32,999 nucleotides of DNA from Hyphomicrobiales bacterium (GTDB taxonomy: Bacteria; Pseudomonadota; Alphaproteobacteria; Rhizobiales; Xanthobacteraceae): contig JAKFYI010000054.1 in the NCBI GenBank assembly GCA_021730985.1, forward strand, positions 1-32,999, read 5' to 3'. Each line of letters begins with the position of its first letter. Position 1 is the stretch's first letter. Made by a program: the position numbers and the translations under genes. Positions 25,464 through 32,999 of this stretch are shown here, piece by piece. Below the pieces are notes generated by a model that did no database searches, was not told where the DNA came from, and worked only from the letters and a program-made list of their open reading frames with translations.

Positions 25464-26459
25464 CTATTCGCTGTCCATGCCGGACGCCTTGATAACCTTG
25501 GCATATTTGTCGCGCTCGGCCCGGTAGAAGGCGTCGAACTCCTCCGACGTGCCGATCCAGGGCGAGAAGCCCTGCGCGGCCAGCACCGTCTGGACCTCCG
25601 GCATGGCCAGCGCCTTGTTGTTCGCGCCCTCGATCTTCTTGATGACGTCCAAGGGCGTGCCGCGAGGCGCGGTCAGCCCCACCCAGAAGCGCACGTCATA
25701 TCCCGGCACGCCGGCCTCGGCCACCGTCGGCAAATCGGGGAACGCGCGATCGCGCTTCGGGCCGGTGACCGCGAGACCGATCAGCCGCCCCTGCCGGATC
25801 AATTCCTGCACCGGCGGCATGGTCGAAAACATGACCTTCACCTGACCGGTGATCAGGTCTTTGATCGTCTCGGCGCCGCCGCGGTAGTGCACCGGCATCA
25901 TCTTCACACCGGCCATCATGTTGAATGTTTCCGCCGCCAGATGCGTGGCGCTGCCCCGGCCCGCGCTGGCGTAGAGCAACTCGCCGGGCTTCGACTTCGC
26001 CATCGAGACCAGCTCGGCCATCGACTTCACGCCGAGCGACGGATGCACGACGAGGATGTTGGCCGATTCGGCCTGCGGCGCGACCGCGATCAGGTCCTTG
26101 CCGAATTCGACCCGGATGGTTTTCGACAGCGTCTCGTTGACGGCAATCGACGTTGCGGTGTTCGAAAGCGTGTAGCCGTCCGGCGCGGAACGCACGACGG
26201 CGTCCACGGCGATCATGCCACCGGCGCCGGTCTTGTTTTCGACGACGACCGACTGTCCGAGAATTTCAAAGGTCTTGGAGCCGACAACGCGCGCGATGAT
26301 GTCGGAGGGACCGCCCGCCGCGAAGCCGACCATGATGCGGATCGGCCGGTTCGGAAAGTCGGACGCCGGTTGCGCGGCGCAGACCGTGATGCCGAGCAGG
26401 CTGGTTGCAAGGGCGAGCGCTACCAGTCGCGACGGATGGGACATTTCACTTCGGTTCAT
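25464..26459 (-). CDS. Bug/TctC-family solute receptor in the transhydroxylase-like operon
   Basis: This is a 331-aa periplasmic receptor with a Sec-type leader (hydrophobic LVALALATSLLGITVCAA, cleavage near AQPAS), then FPNRPIRIMVGFAAGGPSD, VVENKTGAGGMIAVD and APDGYTLSN. ATG 26459 is taken as the start; GTG 26465 (touching the upstream stop) and ATG 26444 are alternatives. It follows the Fe-S small-subunit gene without a gap, so it is part of the IclR/molybdoenzyme transcript, and its ligand is plausibly the substrate or product of that enzyme. It has no adjacent membrane subunits. Confidence 0.88.
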   Translation of the reverse strand: MNRSEMSHPSRLVALALATSLLGITVCAAQPASDFPNRPIRIMVGFAAGGPSDIIARVVGSKTFEILGQSVVVENKTGAGGMIAVDAVVRSAPDGYTLSNTATSIAVNETLSKTIRVEFGKDLIAVAPQAESANILVVHPSLGVKSMAELVSMAKSKPGELLYASAGRGSATHLAAETFNMMAGVKMMPVHYRGGAETIKDLITGQVKVMFSTMPPVQELIRQGRLIGLAVTGPKRDRAFPDLPTVAEAGVPGYDVRFWVGLTAPRGTPLDVIKKIEGANNKALAMPEVQTVLAAQGFSPWIGTSEEFDAFYRAERDKYAKVIKASGMDSE

Positions 26460-26464
26460 TTCCA

Positions 26465-27298
26465 CTAGATCCTGATTTCACCAAGGCTGATGCTGACGCC
26501 AAGTTTGGCCTGGATTGTCTTCGTGCGGCCAAGGCCCGAAATCTCGATCGTGTAGCCGCCCGAGTCCTCGTCCAGCCGGTCGAATTTGAAGTCCCCGTAG
26601 TTGTCGGTGGCGGCGGTCGCGACCTCCGCGCCGTCCTTGAGCAGACGCACGGCGGCGCCCTCGACGCAATCCACCACGCCGTTCGCCTCGGAAGCCACGC
26701 TGCCGCCAATGAAGCATTTCGAGAAACGCCACAGGTTCCGATAATAGACCCGGGGCCTGGTGCCGGCCTCAGGCTTCATCACCTCCAGCGACTCTTCACT
26801 GGCCATGCGGGCCATCTCGTCGTCATCGGCCTTGATGGCGCGCATCGCGCCGGTCGGACAGGCCTGCTGGCCGCGCGTCTGCTGCCAGCCCTGATCGAGC
26901 AGATGCGCGTCGAATGTCCAGGCCTGTGGAATCTGCAGCTCCTCGTTCCACCAGATCTGGCCGTGCGGACAGCTTTCCACTAGGTCCTTGCGGCCCTTCG
27001 ATGCCACCGGATCGATGAGGACGATGCCGTCGTCGCGCTTCTTCACCGCGCCGCCGCCCTTGGCGACACACGGCGCGTCGTCGCAGTGGTTGCACATGGT
27101 CGGCACGTAGGCGACATCGACCATCGTGCCCTGGCCGCGTTCCTTTTGCTTGATGTCGATCCAGCGATGACCGTGCCGCGGCATCGGAGCCGAGTAGCCG
27201 GGCCAGGCGTTGCCGACGTATTCGTCCATCGCCGAAAGCGTGCACAGGTTGCAGTTGGTGCATTCGGCGACGTCGATGATCATGTTCCATTTTTTCAT
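26465..27298 (-). CDS. Fe-S subunit of a transhydroxylase-like molybdoenzyme
   Basis: This is a 277-aa ferredoxin-like subunit. Cysteine groups are C13/C16/C19, C69/C72/C77, C110 (CPHG) and C147 (CPTGA), enough for two [4Fe-4S] clusters; C195 and C211 are extra. The last 80 residues form a beta-sandwich-like domain (about from residue 200) resembling carboxypeptidase-regulatory domains. Length and layout match the small subunit of pyrogallol-phloroglucinol transhydroxylase (about 275 aa, Fe-S part plus C-terminal beta domain). No signal peptide is seen, so it is cytoplasmic. ATG 27298 is chosen; the frame extends to 27334. It is 132 nt from the large-subunit gene, separated from it by a palindromic repeat. 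Confidence 0.85.
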   Translation of the reverse strand: MKKWNMIIDVAECTNCNLCTLSAMDEYVGNAWPGYSAPMPRHGHRWIDIKQKERGQGTMVDVAYVPTMCNHCDDAPCVAKGGGAVKKRDDGIVLIDPVASKGRKDLVESCPHGQIWWNEELQIPQAWTFDAHLLDQGWQQTRGQQACPTGAMRAIKADDDEMARMASEESLEVMKPEAGTRPRVYYRNLWRFSKCFIGGSVASEANGVVDCVEGAAVRLLKDGAEVATAATDNYGDFKFDRLDEDSGGYTIEISGLGRTKTIQAKLGVSISLGEIRI

Positions 27299-27328
27299 GA
27301 CGTTACTCGCTTCCAGCTCCAAATTCGG

Positions 27329-27410
27329 TGTCATCGTCCGCGAAAGCGGACGATCCAGTAACCACAGCTTGGTCGGTGATTACTGGATGCCCGCTTACGC
27401 GGGCATGACA
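27329..27410. repeat. Palindromic intergenic repeat element, copy 2
   Basis: This 82-bp element has the same outer ends (TGTCAT, ATGACA) and the same first 33 bases as the element at 3894-3985, and a near-identical right hairpin TGCCCGCTTACGCGGGCA. The central part differs. It lies inside the operon between the large- and small-subunit genes, where its transcript could fold into stable stems and change the relative amounts of the two subunits. Confidence 0.85.
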
Positions 27411-27430
27411 GTCAGTGCGTGACGCGCTCG

Positions 27431-30400
27431 TCATTTCGCAGGCACCAATTCCGCTTCGCGCAAAGCGCGCTTGACCGCGACGCCCTTCTCCATTTCGACG
27501 AAGGTCTCCGACATGTGCTCGATGCGGCCGTCCCACAATTCGACCTGCACGATCGACTGCGCGCCGGCGAGCGAATGCGTGGACTTGGTCTGGGTCTTGT
27601 GCGGCGTGAGCAGGTTGAGACATCCGCCGCGGTCGACCGACTTGCCCGGCTCGCCCATCGGCGCATAGACGGCCGAGGATTCGTAACCATGACAGACGCC
27701 GCGCTGCAGCCGTTCGGTCGGCAGCGCCGCGCAGATGACCGCACCGCGATCGTTATAGACCTTGACCAGATCGTTCTTCTTGATGCCGCGTTCGTCGGCA
27801 TCCTCGGCATTGAGGCGCAGCACCCAGTAGTACCAGTCTCCGACTTTGACGCGGTGATCGGCGATGTTGTTGAGGAATGAGCTCTTGCCGTCGCCTTGGG
27901 TGTGGAAACTGTACTTCGAGTGCGGCGTGAGAAGCTGAAGCGGATAGCGCGCGTACTCCGGCGAGTGCGGGCCCTCCCACGACGGCTCGTATTTGACGAT
28001 CGGTGGCCGCTCCGGGTCCTTGAATCGCTTGAGGCTGTTGCACTCGAATTCGAGCTTGCCGGACTGCGTCTGCAATCCGCGCATGAACTCCTCGGTATAG
28101 TCGGACGGCAGCGGCTGCGCCTCCGGCACGTCCTTCTTGCGGCCTTCCCAGAACCACCGGAACGACACCGGCGCGCGCAGCTTCTCCTTCTCGGCCGGCA
28201 CGACATAATAGCCGCGCTTCATCAGCTTCTTGAACGAGATCACCTTGGGCAGGTCGGACGCGAGATAGCTCCGCTTGACCCAGTCGATCTCGTTGCAGCC
28301 TTCCGAGAAATAGTTGGAGAGGCCGAGCTTCTTGCAGATTTCGTTGAAGATCCAGAAATCGGACTTCGACTCGCCGAGCGGCTCGATCGCTTGCGACTGG
28401 AAGATGATGACGCGGTGATTAAGCTGCTGCTGGCCGTGGTGGCCGTAGCCACCGAGCCCCGCCCATTCCGAAATGTCGGTGCGCTCGAAGTTGGTGCAGG
28501 CCGGCAGGATCACGTCGGCGAACTTCGCCTCGCCCTCGAACCAGATCGACTGGTTGACCACGAACTCAAGCTGATCGGACTGGTACATCCGCACATGGCG
28601 GTTGGAATTGTTCATGGTGGCGAGGATCGAGCCGCCGTACTTGTAGAGCATATGAACCGGCGAATGGCCGGGCGCCGGATACACCAGCTTGCCGAACTGG
28701 TGCTCGATCGACTTGCCGACCCAGCGGTAGCCTTCGGCCTTGCCGTCGTAGATCGCCTCCGGCAGCCAGATGCGCGGAATCTGCTGCGCGTTGGAGTTCA
28801 TGCTCGGCAGTTGCGGCATCCGCTGATAGAGCGCGACCGGCATCGCCGTGTTTTCCAGATCGCCCGACATGCCGCCTTCGGAATAGCCGGGGAAATAGAA
28901 ATTGAAGTCGATCGGGCAGCCCCATTGCAGGTTGCCCATGTTGCAGCCCGGCTTGCCGAGCCCCTGCATCGCGGACAGGCACACCATGACGCGCGCCCAT
29001 TGGATGCCGGTCTGGTTGCGGCAGGCGCCGCCGTGGCCGTTGCCCCAGCCGCCCGGCGCCAGATAGACGCGCTTGCGTCCCCACTCACGGGCCAGCGCGC
29101 GCACGTCGCGCGCGGGCACGCCGGTTTCCTTCTCCTGCCACTCCGGCGTTTTCGGAATGCCGTCCTCGTCGCCGGTGAGATACGCCGCCCATTGATCGAA
29201 CCCGACGGTGTGGGTCTTCACGTACTCCTTGTCGTAGAGGCCTTCCTTGATCCAGACGTAAGCGATCGCCATCGCCATCGCCGGCGAGGTGGTCGGCTTC
29301 GGCGCGAACCACTTGCCCGGCAGGAACTGCGCCGACGCGTTGTAGTACGGATCGACGTGAACGATCTTCACGCCAAGCTTCGGATTCTTCAGCCACTGGC
29401 GGCGCACGGTGCCTTCCTGTGCGCCATAGGAGCCCGACGTCGTTTCCGGGTCCGCCGACCAGAACACGATCATCTCCGCATTCTGGAGACAGTCCTCGAC
29501 GGTGCCGTAGGTCTCCGATTGGCCGACGCGCAGCGTATGGCCCCAGTGGTGCACCGCGCCCCAATACCAGCCTTCCCACGAATCCGGGTTGTGATGGACG
29601 CGTGTCATGCCGACCGCATTCGTGAAGCGGAACAGCGCCGAGAGGTAGTAGCCGATGTTGCCCCAGGTGTGGTGCGAGCCGTGCGACACGGCAATCGCGC
29701 CCGGGCCATGCTCACGCTTTTGCCGCTTGATCTCGCTTGAGACCAGCGTCAGCGCCTCCTCCCAGGAAATGCGAACGTAGCCCGACTTGCCGCGGTTCTG
29801 CGGATTGCGCGCGCCGTTCGGATCGAAATCGACGCGCTTCATCGGATAGAGCAGCCGGTCCGGCGAATAGACGATGGATTTGGCGTTCTGGCCGTGCGGC
29901 GCCAGCGTGGTCTTGCGCGGCGGCGTCAGCTTCAGACCCTTCGCTTCGATGGTCCACGGCTGCGGGTCTTCGTCGTCGAAATCGATCGGCGTCATGCGCA
30001 CGATCTTGCCGTCCTTGACGGTGACAAAGACCGGCCCGCCGTTCGTCATGTTGCAATAGCGCATCGAGCCGTCCGGCATTTTCGTGCCGGTCTGGAATCC
30101 CGCCGACTGCGCGAGCATCACGGTCTGGGCGAACCAGTTGGCGAGCCCGTCGTCGCCATCGACGGTGAGCAGGAATTCCTTCTGCGCATTGATCTGGTCG
30201 AGCCAGTTGATCGGCGGCATCAGCAGGCCGGCGCCGACCGCGGCATTCTTGAACCCGACGGTGACGTCGGCATCGCGCCGGATGCCGCTGCCCGAGGCGA
30301 TGCGGCCGTCCTGGAACTTGAACCAACGGCCGATCTCCTCGTCGCGCGCGATGAACTGCGCGGTGAGGTTCTTTTCCTTGATCCGGGCGCGATATTTCGG

Positions 30401-30478
30401 GTGCCGCCAGGCCTGAAACCGCAGCAGCAGCGAAAGCCCGAACAAGATGATCCGGAGCTTGAGGGGTCCAAGGTTCAT
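27431..30478 (-). CDS. Transhydroxylase-like molybdopterin enzyme, large subunit, with SCP2-like N-terminal domain
   Basis: This is a 1015-aa member of the DMSO-reductase superfamily. From about residue 135 it resembles the large subunit of pyrogallol-phloroglucinol transhydroxylase (about 875 aa). There is no N-terminal Fe-S motif. H269 and the pair D299-S300 have the same 30/31-residue spacing as that enzyme's H144, D174 and molybdenum ligand S175, and Y528 lies about where its Y404 would fall (numbers recalled, not aligned). Residues 28-125 look like an SCP2 domain ([31 protein letters not shown]). No Tat leader, so it is cytoplasmic. ATG 30478 has GGGAGA upstream. IclR precedes it by 11 nt; the Fe-S subunit follows. 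Substrate unknown, possibly a polyhydroxylated aromatic. Confidence 0.85.
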   Translation of the reverse strand: MNLGPLKLRIILFGLSLLLRFQAWRHPKYRARIKEKNLTAQFIARDEEIGRWFKFQDGRIASGSGIRRDADVTVGFKNAAVGAGLLMPPINWLDQINAQKEFLLTVDGDDGLANWFAQTVMLAQSAGFQTGTKMPDGSMRYCNMTNGGPVFVTVKDGKIVRMTPIDFDDEDPQPWTIEAKGLKLTPPRKTTLAPHGQNAKSIVYSPDRLLYPMKRVDFDPNGARNPQNRGKSGYVRISWEEALTLVSSEIKRQKREHGPGAIAVSHGSHHTWGNIGYYLSALFRFTNAVGMTRVHHNPDSWEGWYWGAVHHWGHTLRVGQSETYGTVEDCLQNAEMIVFWSADPETTSGSYGAQEGTVRRQWLKNPKLGVKIVHVDPYYNASAQFLPGKWFAPKPTTSPAMAMAIAYVWIKEGLYDKEYVKTHTVGFDQWAAYLTGDEDGIPKTPEWQEKETGVPARDVRALAREWGRKRVYLAPGGWGNGHGGACRNQTGIQWARVMVCLSAMQGLGKPGCNMGNLQWGCPIDFNFYFPGYSEGGMSGDLENTAMPVALYQRMPQLPSMNSNAQQIPRIWLPEAIYDGKAEGYRWVGKSIEHQFGKLVYPAPGHSPVHMLYKYGGSILATMNNSNRHVRMYQSDQLEFVVNQSIWFEGEAKFADVILPACTNFERTDISEWAGLGGYGHHGQQQLNHRVIIFQSQAIEPLGESKSDFWIFNEICKKLGLSNYFSEGCNEIDWVKRSYLASDLPKVISFKKLMKRGYYVVPAEKEKLRAPVSFRWFWEGRKKDVPEAQPLPSDYTEEFMRGLQTQSGKLEFECNSLKRFKDPERPPIVKYEPSWEGPHSPEYARYPLQLLTPHSKYSFHTQGDGKSSFLNNIADHRVKVGDWYYWVLRLNAEDADERGIKKNDLVKVYNDRGAVICAALPTERLQRGVCHGYESSAVYAPMGEPGKSVDRGGCLNLLTPHKTQTKSTHSLAGAQSIVQVELWDGRIEHMSETFVEMEKGVAVKRALREAELVPAK

Positions 30479-30489
30479 GTCTTTTCTCC

Positions 30490-31320
30490 CTAGCGGGCCA
30501 CCCGCAACCGAGCCGAACTGACTTGGCTGGATGGGGCGTCATTCATGATGCGTTCGATGTCGCGTGCGCCCGCCACGGTGAGCGGCGTCAGCCGCTCGAT
30601 CAGCGCCGTGCCGGCCCGCGCCTCCGACAGCGCAAAGCTCAGGCTGCCCAGAATCGTGCGATCCTTGTCGAACACCGGAACGCCGATGCCGACACGGCCC
30701 GCATCGATCTCGCCGCGCGTCACGATGAAGCCATCGCGCCGGATCGCTCCGAGCGAAGTGCGAAACGCGTCCCAGGTGCCCCCGAAGCCCGCGGCCGCGA
30801 TCTCCGCACCGTCCCGCTCGAACAGTGACTTCAACGTGCGCAACTGAAGGTGCGCCAGAATGATCTTCGAAGTCGCGCCGCGAAACAGCGGCATCAGCCG
30901 GCCACGCTCATAGCTGACCGGCGCCTGAGGACCGCGCCCGAGCACCTGATGCACGCACATCACCCGGTCATGAAACAGCCGGCACAGCAGCAGCGCCGAT
31001 CCTTCGGCGGCATGCCCGATCAAGTCGTGCATCACGCCCCGCGCCGCGCGCAGCATCGGATCGCTGATCTGGATCTGCCGGTCCATCTGAATGATCGCAG
31101 GGCCCAGCGTATAGCTTGCGCCGGACACCGGGCTGATCAGTCCGGCGACCGTCAGCCGCTTGAAGTACCTGTAGGCGGTCGGAGCCGAGACGCCGAGTTG
31201 TGCGGCGGCATCCTCGACGGTCCATTCGGAGCGTTCGATCGTGAACAGGGCCAGCACCGCGAGCAGCCGGTCGCCGCTGCTTTCGCGCGTCTCAAAGTCC
31301 GCTGTCTGCTTCTGCGCCAT
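30490..31320 (-). CDS. IclR-family transcriptional regulator
   Basis: This is a 276-aa regulator. The N-terminal winged helix is at residues 33-60 ([24 protein letters not shown]), followed by the effector-binding IclR domain ([57 protein letters not shown]). IclR proteins commonly sense aromatic or small carboxylic acids. ATG 31320 is chosen; the frame extends to 31413 across an AT-rich dyad that looks regulatory, and the ribosome site is weak. It is the first gene of the unit with the molybdoenzyme (11-nt gap), so it probably controls its own operon. Confidence 0.9.
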   Translation of the reverse strand: MAQKQTADFETRESSGDRLLAVLALFTIERSEWTVEDAAAQLGVSAPTAYRYFKRLTVAGLISPVSGASYTLGPAIIQMDRQIQISDPMLRAARGVMHDLIGHAAEGSALLLCRLFHDRVMCVHQVLGRGPQAPVSYERGRLMPLFRGATSKIILAHLQLRTLKSLFERDGAEIAAAGFGGTWDAFRTSLGAIRRDGFIVTRGEIDAGRVGIGVPVFDKDRTILGSLSFALSEARAGTALIERLTPLTVAGARDIERIMNDAPSSQVSSARLRVAR

Positions 31321-31379
31321 GACGAGGCCGGCTTGCTTGGAATGATCCCAGGCTAGCCACGAGCGCGGCGAAATACAAT

Positions 31380-31400
31380 AATTTTCACTATGTGATAATT
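31380..31400. promoter_or_regulatory. Candidate IclR operator, AT-rich dyad
   Basis: AATTTTCAC-TAT-GTGATAATT has 9-bp arms with one mismatch and a 3-bp centre, in a strikingly AT-rich patch (about 31371-31415) of a GC-rich genome. It lies 60-80 bp upstream of the IclR start, where an autoregulatory operator and promoter are expected, between that gene and the terminator of the upstream E2 gene. The sequence is seen directly; its role is inferred from position and symmetry. Confidence 0.55.
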
Positions 31401-31411
31401 TTGTGCATCGC

Positions 31412-31433
31412 AAAAAGAGCGGCGGCAGCCGCT
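31412..31433 (-). terminator. Rho-independent terminator of the E2 gene
   Basis: On the - strand, AGCGGC-TGCC-GCCGCT is followed at once by CTTTTTG, a textbook stem and U-tract, beginning 9 nt after the acyltransferase stop. It isolates that gene from the IclR unit downstream. Confidence 0.8.
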
Positions 31434-31441
31434 GTTTCCGC

Positions 31442-32842
31442 TCAAACCAGCATGCGGACTGGGCTTTCGATCAAGGACTTGAACGCCGCCAGCAATTCGG
31501 CCCCCAGCGCGCCATCGACCACGCGATGGTCGCAGGACAACGTCGCCGTCATCTGGCTTACGAACCTGACGCTGCCGTCCGCGGCCTCGACCGGACGCCG
31601 TTGCGCCGCGCCGACCGCCAGAATGGTGGCGTGCGGCGGATTGATGATCGCGGAGAACTCGCGCACGCCGTACATGCCGAGATTGGAAATCGCCGTCGCG
31701 CCGCCCTGGTATTCGGCGGGTTTCAGCTTCTTGTCGCGCGCGCGTGCCGCCAGTTCCTTCATCTCGCTCGAGATCGCGGACAATGACTTCTGCTCGGCGT
31801 TACGGATGACCGGCGTGATCAGCCCGCCATCGATCGCCACCGCCACGCCGACATCGGAATGCTTGAAGCGCAGAATGCTATCGCCGGCCCACACCGCGTT
31901 CGCCGTCGGCACGCGCTGCAACGCCAGCGCCAGCGCCTTGATGACGAAATCGTTGACCGAAAGCTTGTAGGCGACGTCGCCGCCCTTTTTCGGCGCGCCG
32001 GCGTTCGCCTCCTCGCGCAACGCCAGCAGCACGTCGAGCGTGACGTCCATGGCGAGATAGAAATGCGGAATGGTCTGCTTGGCTTCGGTCAGCCGCGCCG
32101 CAATCGTGCGGCGCATGCCGTCGAGCGGGACCTCCTCGAACTCGACGCCCTGATAGAGCGCCTTGACCTGCTCGGGCGACACGCCGGTTGGCATCGCGGC
32201 TCCAACCGCACGTCCGGCGCCACCGGCCATCGCCGCTTCCACATCGGCCGCAACGATGCGGCCGTGCGGTCCCGAGCCGCTCATCCGCGACAGGTCGATG
32301 CCACGCTCGCCGGCCAGGCGCCGCGCCAGCGGCGTGACAAATGTGCCGCTGGACAGTTTGGCGGGGCCGAAGTTGCGTGTGGGTGTCCTCACCTCGAAGA
32401 ACGGGTCGGGATTTGCGTAAGCAAAGCTGGCGGCATCCACAATCCGCTCGTCCCCGCGCAAGCGGGGAGCCAACCCTTGGCCCTGGATCCCCGCTGGAGC
32501 CTGCACTCGGGCCGCACCTTGCGCGGACCCGGGCGCGGGGATGACCGGCGATGGAGTTGCGCGCGGAGCCGGCGCTTGCTGCGGCGGCGGCGAAGCAGAC
32601 GCCGTTTCCCCAGCGCCCGTCACAACCGCCACCACCGCGCCGACCTTCACCACCTCGCCCACTTGGACGTAGATCGCGCTCAGCACGCCGGCCGACGTCG
32701 CCGGAACCTCCATCGAGGTCTTGTCGGTCTCGATCTCGAACAGGTTGTCGCCGGGCTTCACCGTATCGCCCGCCGCCTTGAACCATTTCGTGATCTTGCC
32801 CTCGGCGACGGTCTCGCCGAGTTGCGGCATCAGGACATCCAT
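31442..32842 (-). CDS. Dihydrolipoamide acyltransferase (E2) of a 2-oxoacid/acetoin-type dehydrogenase complex
   Basis: This is a 466-aa E2 core protein. It has one lipoyl domain (residues 1-76) with lipoylated K41 in ETDKTSMEVP, a proline/alanine linker (about 77-160), a peripheral subunit-binding domain (about 168-205, FVTPLARRLAGERGIDL) and the catalytic domain, whose active site is D438-H439-R-V-V-D443-G. It transfers acyl groups from lipoate to CoA. The family alone does not separate pyruvate, branched-chain or acetoin complexes; E1 genes would lie beyond the right edge, upstream. Start ATG 32842 begins the lipoyl domain; the frame extends to 32974. The linker contains a translated palindromic repeat (residues about 100-132). 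Confidence 0.9.
   Translation of the reverse strand: MDVLMPQLGETVAEGKITKWFKAAGDTVKPGDNLFEIETDKTSMEVPATSAGVLSAIYVQVGEVVKVGAVVAVVTGAGETASASPPPQQAPAPRATPSPVIPAPGSAQGAARVQAPAGIQGQGLAPRLRGDERIVDAASFAYANPDPFFEVRTPTRNFGPAKLSSGTFVTPLARRLAGERGIDLSRMSGSGPHGRIVAADVEAAMAGGAGRAVGAAMPTGVSPEQVKALYQGVEFEEVPLDGMRRTIAARLTEAKQTIPHFYLAMDVTLDVLLALREEANAGAPKKGGDVAYKLSVNDFVIKALALALQRVPTANAVWAGDSILRFKHSDVGVAVAIDGGLITPVIRNAEQKSLSAISSEMKELAARARDKKLKPAEYQGGATAISNLGMYGVREFSAIINPPHATILAVGAAQRRPVEAADGSVRFVSQMTATLSCDHRVVDGALGAELLAAFKSLIESPVRMLV
32448..32545. repeat. Palindromic repeat element inside the E2 linker coding sequence
   Basis: On the - strand the element starts GTCATCCCCGCG and contains GGGGATCCAG; it ends with the hairpin TCCCCGCTTGCGCGGGGA and then CGAG. 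This is the layout of the intergenic elements at 3894 and 27329 (GTCAT end, hairpins, ATCCAG core) with a different stem sequence. It is read in frame as about 33 residues of the flexible linker, roughly V100 to E132, including IQGQGLAPRLRGDER. Confidence 0.6.
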
Positions 32843-32874
32843 TGAGAATTCCAACTTCGATAGTTGCTTGGGGT

Positions 32875-32999
32875 CACCTCCCCCCTTGCGGGGGAGGTCG
32901 ACCGCGCGCAGCGCGGTCGGGAGGGGGGTCGTTGTTGCGGCAACGGCAGAACCAACAACCACCCCCCTCCCCAACCCTCCCCCTCAAGGGGAGAGGGAG
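32875..32999. repeat. Composite palindromic element at the right edge
   Basis: Adjacent hairpins are visible: CCTCCCCC-CTTG-CGGGGGAGG (about 32877-32897) and CGACCGCG-CGCAG-CGCGGTCG (32899-32919). A GGAGGGGGGT follows, with a matching CCCCCCTCCCC and a final CCCCTCAAGGGG near 32981-32992. It is noncoding and lies 33 nt upstream of the E2 start. The layout is of a second, larger family of alphaproteobacterial intergenic repeats; it may run past the window edge. Confidence 0.6.

Noticed and set aside
27896..29740. A 614-codon open frame on the + strand
   Set aside because: It is antisense to the molybdoenzyme large subunit, which has clear family motifs; the + strand product is Arg/Leu/His-rich with no domain.

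Overview
This is a high-GC window with alphaproteobacterial gene content. The signs are several Bug/TctC-type solute receptors (some with Tat-like leaders), PQQ biosynthesis genes, short palindromic intergenic elements of the kind common in Bradyrhizobium/Rhodopseudomonas relatives, and frequent GTG/TTG starts. No rRNA, tRNA, CRISPR array, transposase or phage gene was seen. The genus is an inference from gene content only.

Left part (1-12.2 kb). A livHMGF-type ABC transporter operon runs on the + strand. On the - strand lie its probable binding protein and a VOC-fold protein, with a strong intrinsic terminator between them. A divergent + strand run follows: a four-histidine cytochrome b561 protein, an LVIVD-repeat propeller protein, a zinc alcohol dehydrogenase, an exported arylsulfatase, a thioredoxin-fold protein with a CPFS site, and a cupin.

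Middle (12.2-18.2 kb). Here are an orphan Bug receptor (-), a cyclase/kynurenine-formamidase-like hydrolase (+), and one complete tripartite tricarboxylate transporter (receptor, TctB, TctA), followed by another Bug receptor. The window holds five Bug receptors but only one set of membrane subunits.

PQQ region (18.3-25.4 kb, mostly - strand). pqqA, pqqB and pqqC are followed by a Bug gene on the opposite strand, and then by pqqD, pqqE, a PQQ-dependent sugar dehydrogenase, a diheme cytochrome c and a Tat-exported Fe/Mn superoxide dismutase. The cofactor pathway, an enzyme that uses the cofactor, an electron acceptor and an oxidative-stress enzyme therefore sit together, but the pqq operon is split.

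Right part (25.4-33 kb, - strand). A compact unit holds an IclR regulator, a molybdopterin enzyme resembling the pyrogallol-phloroglucinol transhydroxylase large subunit, its Fe-S small subunit and a Bug receptor. An AT-rich dyad lies upstream of the regulator. The large subunit has about 125 extra N-terminal residues that look like an SCP2 domain. This unit is the best candidate for an undescribed system: uptake, sensing and conversion of an unidentified, possibly polyhydroxylated aromatic, compound. Next to it is an E2 acyltransferase gene whose linker seems to have absorbed a palindromic repeat in frame; a clear terminator separates it from the IclR gene.
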